Origin: Acidobacteriota bacterium
Lineage (GTDB): Bacteria; Acidobacteriota; Terriglobia; Bryobacterales; Bryobacteraceae
Direction: 5' to 3'
Length of the DNA stretch: 47,305 bases
Assembly (NCBI GenBank): GCA_947470805.1
Contig: CANIVU010000065.1
Coordinates: forward strand, 1-47,305
The notes beneath the pieces are model-generated. The model was not told the origin of the DNA, searched no databases, and saw nothing but the letters and a program-made list of their open reading frames with translations. The position numbers and the translations under genes were made by a program. The number at the start of each line of letters is the position of its first letter. Position 1 is the first letter of the stretch. Below, piece by piece: positions 16,574 through 22,986 of the stretch.

Positions 16574-17301
16574 TAGGTCCTCTTGGCAAACAGATACGAG
16601 CCGTGCGTTTCGCCGCGCTCGACGGTGGCCACGTACAGGTCGCGGCGCAGATATTCGAGAAATCGCTCGGAGATGGAAGCCTGCAGGTCCCGGGCTTCGG
16701 CGGGGCGTTCCTTGCGGATCTGGCCGATGTCGTTGGGCACGTCGATGCGTTCGACGATTTCGACGGGCGGAGGCGGCTGGCCGGCGACGACATTCGCCAC
16801 GCGGTCACTTTTCAGGAACCAACTGGCGATGCAGCGGTCGGTGGGCAGGCCTCCGTGGAGGGCGCTGGAGGTGATGCCGTATTGGTTCAAGACGTAACGT
16901 TCGACGACGGCGCCCAGGCGCTGCATGTTGAAGAAGGCGTTCTTGAGTTCAAGCGGATCGAAGGTCCATTCGATCATGTCGATGCCGCGGTCGAGCGCCT
17001 CTTCTCGCTGGGCAAGTTTCAACTGCCGGCCGACGCCGAGATTCCGATAATCGGCCAGCACGCCCATCATGTTGCTGTGCAGGTAGTGGGTGCCGTCGGT
17101 CTTGACACCGGGGACGGCGATGAGAAAACCCACCATTTTGTCGCCGTCAAAGGCAGCCATCGTTTGGCCACCGACCTTGTGCGCCACCACAAACAACCGG
17201 ACCGGCAACAGCTCCAAATCCTCAAAACCCCAGATGACCTTTTGCAGGCGGACCGCTTCTCGCAGGTCGCTGATTTCCGTGATTGTCCGAACCGTGATCA
17301 T
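16573..17301 (-). CDS. GNAT-superfamily acyltransferase (COG3375-like)
   Basis: A cytoplasmic GNAT protein of 242 aa. The N-terminal half has the acyl-CoA-binding fold: DGDKMVGFLIAVPG, then LHSNMMGVLADYRNLGVGRQLK, where the RNLGVGRQLK segment is the Q/RxxGxG/A pyrophosphate loop. It continues with WTFDPLELKNAFFNMQRLGAV, a signature of the COG3375 group. The C-terminal ~90 residues form a second, less conserved domain. Homologous GNAT enzymes sit beside N-succinylamino-acid racemase in Geobacillus-type clusters and succinylate D-amino acids. The same neighbourhood here suggests that role, although the acyl donor is not shown by sequence. It overlaps mazG upstream (ATGA) and the racemase downstream (TAATG). 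Confidence 0.85.
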   Translation of the reverse strand: MITVRTITEISDLREAVRLQKVIWGFEDLELLPVRLFVVAHKVGGQTMAAFDGDKMVGFLIAVPGVKTDGTHYLHSNMMGVLADYRNLGVGRQLKLAQREEALDRGIDMIEWTFDPLELKNAFFNMQRLGAVVERYVLNQYGITSSALHGGLPTDRCIASWFLKSDRVANVVAGQPPPPVEIVERIDVPNDIGQIRKERPAEARDLQASISERFLEYLRRDLYVATVERGETHGSYLFAKRT

Positions 17302-18086
17302 GTCTTCTGTTTTGCTTCCTGCCAGTAGGTTTCCAGTTCCGCCACCGGGGTCCCGGTGAGGGCACGCCCTTCGGCCGCCAGTTTGCTTTCCATGTAGGCG
17401 AAGCGTTTTTTGAACTTCGCATTCGTCCGGCGCAGCGCCTGCTCCGGATCCACTTTATAAAAGCGCGCCAGGTTGACCAGCACGAAGAACAGGTCGCCGA
17501 TTTCGCCTTCGCGCTCGTCGGCGTTTTCGGCGCGTTTCAGTTCGTCGAGCTCTTCGTGCAGCTTGTCGACCACCTGATCGGAGGAGTCCCAATCGAACCC
17601 GGCCTTGGCGGCGCGGCTGGAAATTTCCTTGGCTTCGAGAACGGCGGGGAGGGCTTTGTTGATCCCATCAAGAAGGCCCTTGGGGGTTTCGCCTTTTTCG
17701 GTCTTCTCCTGCTTCTTGATGGCGTCCCAGTTGGTGAGAACTGCGTCGGCGGTATCGGCGACGACGTCACCAAAGATGTGCGGATGGCGGCGAATTAGTT
17801 TCTCATTGATCGCTTTTAGCGCGTCTTCGACGGCAAAAAGGCCCTCTTCGGAGGCCATTTGAGAGTAAAAAACGGGCTGCAGGAGCAGGTCGCCGAGCTC
17901 TTCGCAGAGGGCGGGCCAGTCGCGATCCTCGATGGCCTCCATCACTTCATACGTCTCTTCGAGCGTATGCCGCTTGATGGAGTCGAAGGTCTGTTCGCGA
18001 TCCCATGGGCAACCATCGGGCGCACGGAGTTTCGCCATCAATTCTACGAGACGCTGAAACTCAATTCCTGCTTGGGGGGAAGGCAC
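17298..18086 (-). CDS. mazG: Nucleoside triphosphate pyrophosphohydrolase MazG
   Basis: An all-alpha NTP pyrophosphohydrolase that hydrolyses (d)NTPs to NMP and PPi and limits misincorporation or stress nucleotides. The open frame runs far upstream antisense to the SecA-like gene, but homology begins at EFQRLVELMAKLRAPDGCPWD. I place the start at the GTG at 18084-18086 (262 aa, close to the E. coli length); the ATG at 18036-18038 is an alternative. The Shine-Dalgarno site is weak. Both MazG domains are present. The first has EETYEVMEAI with EELGDLLL (EExxE...ExxD metal site); the second has HEELDELKRA with EGEIGDLFF. The stop overlaps the GNAT start by 4 bp. It is the first gene of the leftward series. 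Confidence 0.93.
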   Translation of the reverse strand: MPSPQAGIEFQRLVELMAKLRAPDGCPWDREQTFDSIKRHTLEETYEVMEAIEDRDWPALCEELGDLLLQPVFYSQMASEEGLFAVEDALKAINEKLIRRHPHIFGDVVADTADAVLTNWDAIKKQEKTEKGETPKGLLDGINKALPAVLEAKEISSRAAKAGFDWDSSDQVVDKLHEELDELKRAENADEREGEIGDLFFVLVNLARFYKVDPEQALRRTNAKFKKRFAYMESKLAAEGRALTGTPVAELETYWQEAKQKT

Positions 18087-18142
18087 GGCGGGGACTATCT
18101 TTTCAATGTAACATGGGGTGCCGTGCGTGCTACCTTGAAAAC

Positions 18143-18403
18143 GTGTTGACGCGCGTGGCAGCCCTGCTGATCCTCCTCGCGGCGCTGCTGCAGGCGGCGC
18201 CGGTGGTGCCGGGTGCCGAATCAGTTCGTGCGGCGGCAGCGGTTCGGGTGCAGGATGCGCACGAACAGCAGCGCCCATTGCGGCGTCAGCCACGCCGGGC
18301 TTGTCTGCGGCTGGCCGTTGTACGCACCACTGTGGCGACGCCACGAACATTCGCTGGCTACACGACGCCGCATTTCCAACGGCCCCCTCCGTCTCACTCC
18401 TAG
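18143..18403 (+). CDS. Small possible secreted protein upstream of the SecA-like gene
   Basis: An 86-codon frame starting at GTG (a TTG follows immediately). The first ~22 residues look like a signal peptide or single membrane segment (LTRVAALLILLAALLQAAP). The remainder is rich in Arg, Gln and Ala (RPLRRQPRRA) and ends in a Pro-rich tail. I recognise no family. The divergent mazG gene starts 56 bp away, so a bidirectional promoter must lie in 18087-18142. The SecA-like ATG is 43 bp downstream. The signal-peptide look is the only positive evidence, and the downstream half has no obvious conservation, so it may be a spurious or frame-disrupted ORF. Confidence 0.35.
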   Translation: MLTRVAALLILLAALLQAAPVVPGAESVRAAAAVRVQDAHEQQRPLRRQPRRACLRLAVVRTTVATPRTFAGYTTPHFQRPPPSHS

Positions 18404-18436
18404 TTCGCGCGGCCCTTGCCCTCCATCGCGATCCCC

Positions 18437-18441
18437 AGGAG
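18437..18441 (+). promoter_or_regulatory. Shine-Dalgarno site fixing the SecA-like start
   Basis: AGGAG five bases before the ATG at 18447. It argues against the longer in-frame extension from 18213, whose extra 78 residues are low-complexity and Arg-rich. Confidence 0.75.
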
Positions 18442-18446
18442 AAGCT

Positions 18447-20420
18447 ATGTCTATTGATCTGACGGCGGCCATTGCGGCGGCCGAACGCGCGTTGCGCGTT
18501 CACTTGTTCCCGACCCAGCGCGCGTGCGCGGAGGCGCTTTTGCGCGGCAGCATTGTGGAAATGCAGACGGGAGAAGGAAAAACGCTGGCGGCGATGCCGG
18601 CGGCGGCGCTGTTGGCGCAGGCCGGGCACGGCGTACATGTGCTGACGGCGAACGATTATCTGGCCCGGCGCGACGCGGCGTGGATGGGGCCGGCGTACGC
18701 CGAGTTGGGACTGACGGTCGCCGCGATTCATCAGGACTCCACAGCGGAGGAGCGGCGAGCGGCCTATGCGGCGGACGTGACGTATGTTGCGGCGACGGAG
18801 GCGGGCTTCGACCACTTGCGGGACTGCCGCGCGTTGACGAAGGGAGACCGCGTGCAGCGGCTGCTGTATGCGGCGATTATCGACGAGGCCGATTCGATCT
18901 TGATCGATGAGGCGCGGATCCCGCTGGTTCTGGCCGGGGAGTGCGATGGAGTGGCGGAGAGTGCGCGGCGCGCGGGACCGGCGGCGCGGGCGCTGCGGAT
19001 GGGGATCGATTTCAGCGTCGATGGGAAGAATCAGAATGTCGAGATCTCGTATGCGGGCCTGGCGCAGGCGGAGGCGCTGTTGGGAGTAGAGCAGATTCAC
19101 GACGCGCCGAACGGATTGTTGACCGCGGTGTACCAGGCGCTGCATGCGCAGTATCTGTTGCAGCGGGACGTGGATTATCTGGTGCGGGATGGACGGATTG
19201 TCCCCATAGACGAATACAAGGGGCGGACGGCGCACGAGCGGCGCTGGCCGGCCGGGATGCACGCGGCGCTGGAGGAGAAAGAGGGGCTGGAGATTCGTGA
19301 GCCCGGGCGGGTGCTGGCGTCGGTGACGTTGCAGAACTATGTGCTGCAGTACGAGCATCTGTGCGGGATGACGGGCACGGCGGCGACGCAGGCCGAGGAG
19401 TTCCGTCAGATCTACGGGTTGGACGTGGAGGTGATTCCGACGCATAAGCCGCGCATTCGCGTGGACCAGCCGGACGCGTTGTTTGCAACGCAGGCGGCGA
19501 AGTTCCGGGCGCTTGTGCAATCGATTCGCGAACAGCACGCGACGGGGCGGCCGGTGTTGGTGGGGAGTGAGAGCGTGGAGGCGTCGGAGGCGATCAGCCG
19601 GGCGATACCGGACATTCCACACAACGTGTTGAACGCGCGGCATGAGGAGATTGAAGCGGCACTGATTGCGCGGGCCGGCGAGCGGGGAGCGGTGACGGTG
19701 TCAACGAATATGGCCGGGCGGGGCGTGGATATTGTGCTGGGGGAGGGGGTGGCGGAGTTGGGCGGGTTGCACGTGATCGGCACGGCGCGGAACGACAGCC
19801 GGCGGATTGACAACCAACTGCGAGGGCGGGCGGGGCGGCAGGGTGATCCGGGTAGTTCGCGATACTTTATGGCGTTGGACGACGAACTGGTGCACCGGTT
19901 CCGCGACGATGGGGAGGCAATTGAAACGCTGGCCGATTGCGACATGTTGCAGCGGCGTGCCGAGGGGCGGCATCTGGATGCGCGGCTGTTTTTGCACAAG
20001 TATGAACGGGTGATTGAAGGGCAACGGCACGCTCTGTTGCAGGCGCGGGAGGAGATTATCGGCAAGAGCGAAGCGGAGCCGGATATCGCCGAGTGGCCCA
20101 TCCGATTGGACGCGATGGATGAGGCGTGGGCGTGTTTTCTGGAGGAAGTGGCGGATCTGAAATCGGGATTTCCGTGGCTGAATCTGGGCGGGCGGGAACC
20201 GCTGGCGGAGTTCCTGCAAACGGTCGACGGGCTGTTCGCGCGGATGTGGGAACAGGTGGATCATGAGACGGCGATGCGATTGGCCAATGGCGAGACGGCG
20301 CCGCCGCGGCGTGGGGCGACGTGGACCTACTTGACCGTCGATCAGCCGTTCGGCACGGGGATGGAGCGGATCATGAAGGGTCTGGCGCGGAAGGCGCGGA
20401 GCGGGCGGTTCTGGGGATAG
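18447..20420 (+). CDS. Compact accessory SecA-like translocase ATPase
   Basis: A 657-aa SecA homologue, short compared with the ~850-950 aa of housekeeping SecA. It has Walker A QTGEGKT (residues 40-46), the HVLTANDYLARRDA segment, Walker B/DEAD-type IIDEADSILIDEAR (D146, E147), a preprotein cross-linking region with VDYLVRDGRIVPIDEYKGR, the GMTGTAATQAEEF helicase motif, and NBD2 with STNMAGRGVDIVLGEG and RRIDNQLRGRAGRQGDPGSS. The C-terminus stops after a shortened helical scaffold (last residues ARSGRFWG), and the zinc-binding CxCxSGxxxxxC(H/C) tail is missing. The first ~40 residues of canonical SecA are also reduced. This fits a SecA2-type ATPase serving a restricted set of substrates. The third codon position is strongly G-rich, unlike minus-strand neighbours. 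Confidence 0.88.
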   Translation: MSIDLTAAIAAAERALRVHLFPTQRACAEALLRGSIVEMQTGEGKTLAAMPAAALLAQAGHGVHVLTANDYLARRDAAWMGPAYAELGLTVAAIHQDSTAEERRAAYAADVTYVAATEAGFDHLRDCRALTKGDRVQRLLYAAIIDEADSILIDEARIPLVLAGECDGVAESARRAGPAARALRMGIDFSVDGKNQNVEISYAGLAQAEALLGVEQIHDAPNGLLTAVYQALHAQYLLQRDVDYLVRDGRIVPIDEYKGRTAHERRWPAGMHAALEEKEGLEIREPGRVLASVTLQNYVLQYEHLCGMTGTAATQAEEFRQIYGLDVEVIPTHKPRIRVDQPDALFATQAAKFRALVQSIREQHATGRPVLVGSESVEASEAISRAIPDIPHNVLNARHEEIEAALIARAGERGAVTVSTNMAGRGVDIVLGEGVAELGGLHVIGTARNDSRRIDNQLRGRAGRQGDPGSSRYFMALDDELVHRFRDDGEAIETLADCDMLQRRAEGRHLDARLFLHKYERVIEGQRHALLQAREEIIGKSEAEPDIAEWPIRLDAMDEAWACFLEEVADLKSGFPWLNLGGREPLAEFLQTVDGLFARMWEQVDHETAMRLANGETAPPRRGATWTYLTVDQPFGTGMERIMKGLARKARSGRFWG

Positions 20421-20452
20421 GGGGGGGCGAAATGATGTAGGATCTTCAGGAC

Positions 20453-20881
20453 ATGAAACATATCCTTCTGGCGCTCGCCGCCACCGTTTGCCTTGTGGCC
20501 GCGCCTGCTGATGCGACGGCGATGAAAGAAGTGTCGGCTGCGATGGAATCGCTGAAACAGGCGATGATCCACAAAGATGGCCCGGCACTGGAAAAGCTGC
20601 TGAGCGACGACCTGATGTACACGCATTCGACCGGACAACTGGAGACAAAGGCTCAGTTTGTGAAGGCAATCGCGTCGGGGAAATCGATCGTGGAACGGCT
20701 GGACTATTTCAAGCACGAGGTGCGCATTTACGGGAATACGGCGCTGGTGAGGGGCGGCGTGGATCTGTACCATAGCGCGACCAACATCGTGCACATGGAC
20801 ATTCTGCATGTGTGGGTGAAGGGCGCGGGCGGGTGGAAGATGGTGGCGCGTCAGGCGACGCGTTTGACCCCGGCGAAGTAG
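20453..20881 (+). CDS. Secreted NTF2-like (DUF4440/SnoaL-type) protein
   Basis: A 142-aa protein with a signal peptide (ILLALAATVCLVAAPADA) followed by one compact alpha+beta barrel domain of the NTF2-like superfamily. The order is typical of DUF4440: an N-terminal helix (MESLKQAMIHKDGPALEKLLSDDLMYTHSTG), then TKAQFVKAI, then strands VRIYGNTALVRGGV, and finally VHMDILHVWVKGAGGWKMVARQAT. Such domains act as ligand-binding modules or isomerase-like enzymes, and no catalytic residue can be assigned here. It starts 32 bp after the SecA-like stop with a CAGGA-type Shine-Dalgarno, so it could be co-transcribed. Its 3' end overlaps the convergent TonB-C protein gene by 31 bp. Confidence 0.85.
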   Translation: MKHILLALAATVCLVAAPADATAMKEVSAAMESLKQAMIHKDGPALEKLLSDDLMYTHSTGQLETKAQFVKAIASGKSIVERLDYFKHEVRIYGNTALVRGGVDLYHSATNIVHMDILHVWVKGAGGWKMVARQATRLTPAK

Positions 20882-21621
20882 GCAACCGCTCGGCGCAGCC
20901 AGTGTCTTCGGATCTGGCTGCGGTAGGCGCAAGTGATGTAGGCGGGCGGCGCCACGGTGCGAAGTTGGAAGGCTTGGGATTCGCTGGGGGCTGGCGCAGA
21001 CTCGTCGAGGGTGAAGCTATACTCGACCAGGAACGTGGCGTCCGCGCAGTCTGCCGGGCTGAGCCGTGACCGGGCGATGGCGGATCGCACGGCTTGGCCG
21101 AAATAGACGGGGGCGCCGGAGAGTTCGGCCGCCGCGCTCACATTGATTTGCGCGAAGACAGATCCACTAAGCCGCGCCGGCTTGGCAAGCGGCGGATAGA
21201 TGGCGGGTTCCAGGCGCTCCGGCGCGTAGCGGGACCACTGAACGGCGAACGGGCGGGCGGATATTTCAAACTCGCCAGGCGCGTGGAAGACGGTGGTGGT
21301 GTCTCGCTGGTGCGTTTCCGTGCCACGAATTGTGAAGCGGAAAACGACGGGAATCTCGGCACCGGCACAATCGGCCGGGCTGAGGCGGGTGCGGGCGAGG
21401 GCGGCGCGAATGGCGAGAGCGAAGAGGGATTGGGGGTCGCTCAAAACCGAGTGTGGGTAACCTTCCGCATCAACGGTGACCTGCGCACTGATGACGGCGG
21501 AGCGGCGGGCCTGAATCGCGAGCGGCGGGTACAGCGGAGCGTCGATCCGTTCCAGGGAACACACAGCCCAGGCGGGGCAAGCGAGCGACAGCATCAGGCC
21601 AGCGATCCATCGGAACGTCAC
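20851..21621 (-). CDS. Secreted protein with two TonB C-terminal-like domains
   Basis: The GTG at 21619-21621 is chosen because AGGGGA lies nine bases upstream and a signal peptide follows directly (TFRWIAGLMLSLACPAWA), giving 256 aa. Two copies of a TonB/energy-transducer C-terminal-type fold follow. Copy 1 runs from about residue 30 to 95 (APLYPPLAIQARRSAVISAQV; ALARTRLSPADCAGAEIPVVF), and copy 2 from about 125 to 205 (PAIYPPLAKPARLSGSVFAQI; AIARSRLSPADCADATFLVEY). The shared RLSPADCA and the paired cysteines are notable. Real TonB has an inner-membrane anchor and a Pro-rich spacer; both are absent, so this is probably a soluble periplasmic or secreted binding protein rather than an energy transducer. 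Confidence 0.78.
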   Translation of the reverse strand: MTFRWIAGLMLSLACPAWAVCSLERIDAPLYPPLAIQARRSAVISAQVTVDAEGYPHSVLSDPQSLFALAIRAALARTRLSPADCAGAEIPVVFRFTIRGTETHQRDTTTVFHAPGEFEISARPFAVQWSRYAPERLEPAIYPPLAKPARLSGSVFAQINVSAAAELSGAPVYFGQAVRSAIARSRLSPADCADATFLVEYSFTLDESAPAPSESQAFQLRTVAPPAYITCAYRSQIRRHWLRRAVAYFAGVKRVA

Positions 21622-21696
21622 GTTGTCTGTTCCCCTTGCGCATCGTAGCATCGTTCGTACTTGTCAATTTGGGCGTCCGGTGGGAGAGTCAGAGGA

Positions 21697-22188
21697 ATGC
21701 TAACGCGTGCGCAAGCTGGGAAATGGATTGGCCTTATCGTATTGGTGCTGGCCGTTGCGGCCTGGTTCTTCCTCCGACCGGCGGTGCCAGAGAACGGCAT
21801 CGCCATCGTCCCGGCGCGCTGGACGTTTATCGATGTGGCCGGACTCGACGAGGCCGATGAGCGATTGGCCGAGGCCGTGACCGCGCAGGCCATCGAACGC
21901 GGGAAGGTTCCCGTCCTGCCCTGGCGGACGATCCGCCCGTATCAAGCAAAACCGCAGCGGGTGCCGGAACTGGCCCGGGAATCCGGAGCCACACGGGTGA
22001 TGGCGATCTCCGTCCGGCGAACCGGCGCGCAGTCTCGGGTTACTGTTTTCCTTGTCGAGCCGTTCACCGGACGAAAGCTTTGGGCGGAGGATTTCTACGC
22101 TCAGGAGTTGGCCACGCCGGAGTCCGTACGCAACCTCGCCCAGACGATTGCCCACGATCTGGAGACCACGCTTGGAGCAGGCAAATGA
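21697..22188 (+). CDS. Membrane-anchored TolB/FlgO-like small protein
   Basis: A 163-aa protein; the ATG at 21697 is supported by AGAGGA just upstream. A single N-terminal membrane segment (WIGLIVLVLAVAAWFFL, residues ~10-26) is followed by a periplasmic domain. The pattern IAIVPARWTFIDVAGLDEADERLAEAV, then VPVLPWRTIRPYQAKP, then GATRVMAISVRRTGAQSRVTVFLVEPFTGRKLWAEDF resembles the TolB N-terminal/FlgO/CsgG-like fold, which in other proteins binds partners in the envelope. The match is by pattern only and function is unknown. The stop overlaps the next ATG (ATGA), so it is translationally coupled to the Tudor-like protein. Confidence 0.65.
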   Translation: MLTRAQAGKWIGLIVLVLAVAAWFFLRPAVPENGIAIVPARWTFIDVAGLDEADERLAEAVTAQAIERGKVPVLPWRTIRPYQAKPQRVPELARESGATRVMAISVRRTGAQSRVTVFLVEPFTGRKLWAEDFYAQELATPESVRNLAQTIAHDLETTLGAGK

Positions 22189-22928
22189 ATCGCCGCAGTC
22201 TATTGATCGCCGTGAGTGGCATGGGCGCGATGGCCCAACCGCAGAGCTACAAAGTGGGTGATCGAGTGGAGGCCTACGATTTCGGTTGGTACAAGGGCAC
22301 CATCACCGAGGTGGGGACGGGCAGCAATCAGGGCTACTATCTGGTGAAGTATGACGCCTATTCCACCGCTCGATATTTCAAACCGGCCAACCTGAAACCA
22401 GGCGGCCCGCCGGATACGCCGAAGAGCTATCCGGCCTACCGGGTGGGCGACCGCGTGGAGGGCTACGACTTTGGATGGCACCCGGCGCGCGTCACAGAAG
22501 TCCGGCAGGGCAAAGAGGCACCGGAGTATCTGCTGCAGTACGAAAAGTATTCCTCGGCCCGCTGGTATCATCCCAAAGATATGCGCGCCTTCGGAGCGGG
22601 CGATGTGGAAAAGGCCCGCGACCAGGCGGCGGCCACGCAGGGGCCGCGAGTTGGCAAGTACGGCATCTACACCTACGGCGCCACTGGCGCCGCGCCGGTC
22701 TACCTGGGCCATTTTGAGTTGTTGGACGGCGGCAAATACCGAATCTCCCGTACCTCTGGCGGGCCCTATTACGGAGAGGGGACCTACCGGTTTAACGGAG
22801 CGGCGTCAAAGGTCGAGTGGCTTTCGGGCCCACTGGCGGAACCAGGATGGGATGGCGCGTTTTCGGTGGAAGGGACGCGACACCGGATCGGGCTGAAGGC
22901 AAGAACGGTAGCGACGAATTCCCAGTAG
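22185..22928 (+). CDS. Protein with tandem Tudor/Agenet-like repeats and a C-terminal beta domain
   Basis: A 247-aa protein with a short N-terminal leader that may be a Tat- or Sec-type signal (MNRRSLLIAVSGMGAMAQ). Two near-identical ~50-residue SH3-barrel-like repeats follow. Repeat 1 is residues 21-71 (YKVGDRVEAYDFGWYKGTI; YYLVKYDAYSTARYF), and repeat 2 is residues 84-134 (YRVGDRVEGYDFGWHPARV; YLLQYEKYSSARWYH). This pattern matches the Tudor/Agenet type of chromatin-reader folds in eukaryotes. The C-terminal part (157-242) starts VGKYGIYTYGATG and looks like a beta-rich domain seen in other bacterial and plant proteins. No catalytic residues are evident; ligand or carbohydrate binding is possible. 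The stop codon touches the downstream terminator stem. Confidence 0.75.
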   Translation: MNRRSLLIAVSGMGAMAQPQSYKVGDRVEAYDFGWYKGTITEVGTGSNQGYYLVKYDAYSTARYFKPANLKPGGPPDTPKSYPAYRVGDRVEGYDFGWHPARVTEVRQGKEAPEYLLQYEKYSSARWYHPKDMRAFGAGDVEKARDQAAATQGPRVGKYGIYTYGATGAAPVYLGHFELLDGGKYRISRTSGGPYYGEGTYRFNGAASKVEWLSGPLAEPGWDGAFSVEGTRHRIGLKARTVATNSQ

Positions 22929-22973
22929 CAACAACAACGGGCCCGGCTCATCGCCGGGCCCGTTGTTGTTGCT
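22927..22973. terminator. Perfect 21-bp-stem bidirectional terminator
   Basis: Two 21-base arms (22927-22947 and 22953-22973) are perfect inverted copies with a five-base loop TCATC. The core is GGGCCCGGC/GCCGGGCCC, flanked by AACAACAAC / GTTGTTGTT. It lies between the convergent Tudor-like gene and the TonB-dependent receptor and could terminate transcription from both sides. There is no long U tract, so a strictly rho-independent mode is not assured. Confidence 0.85.
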
Positions 22974-22986
22974 TGGTTCGTTCTGG

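Noticed and set aside
18213-18446. N-terminal extension of the SecA-like protein
   Set aside because: Arg/Ser/Pro-rich with no homology; a Shine-Dalgarno and ATG at 18437-18449 set the start.
18087-19643. Apparent 781-aa extension of mazG
   Set aside because: The extra N-terminal part is antisense to the SecA-like gene; homology to MazG begins only after 18086.
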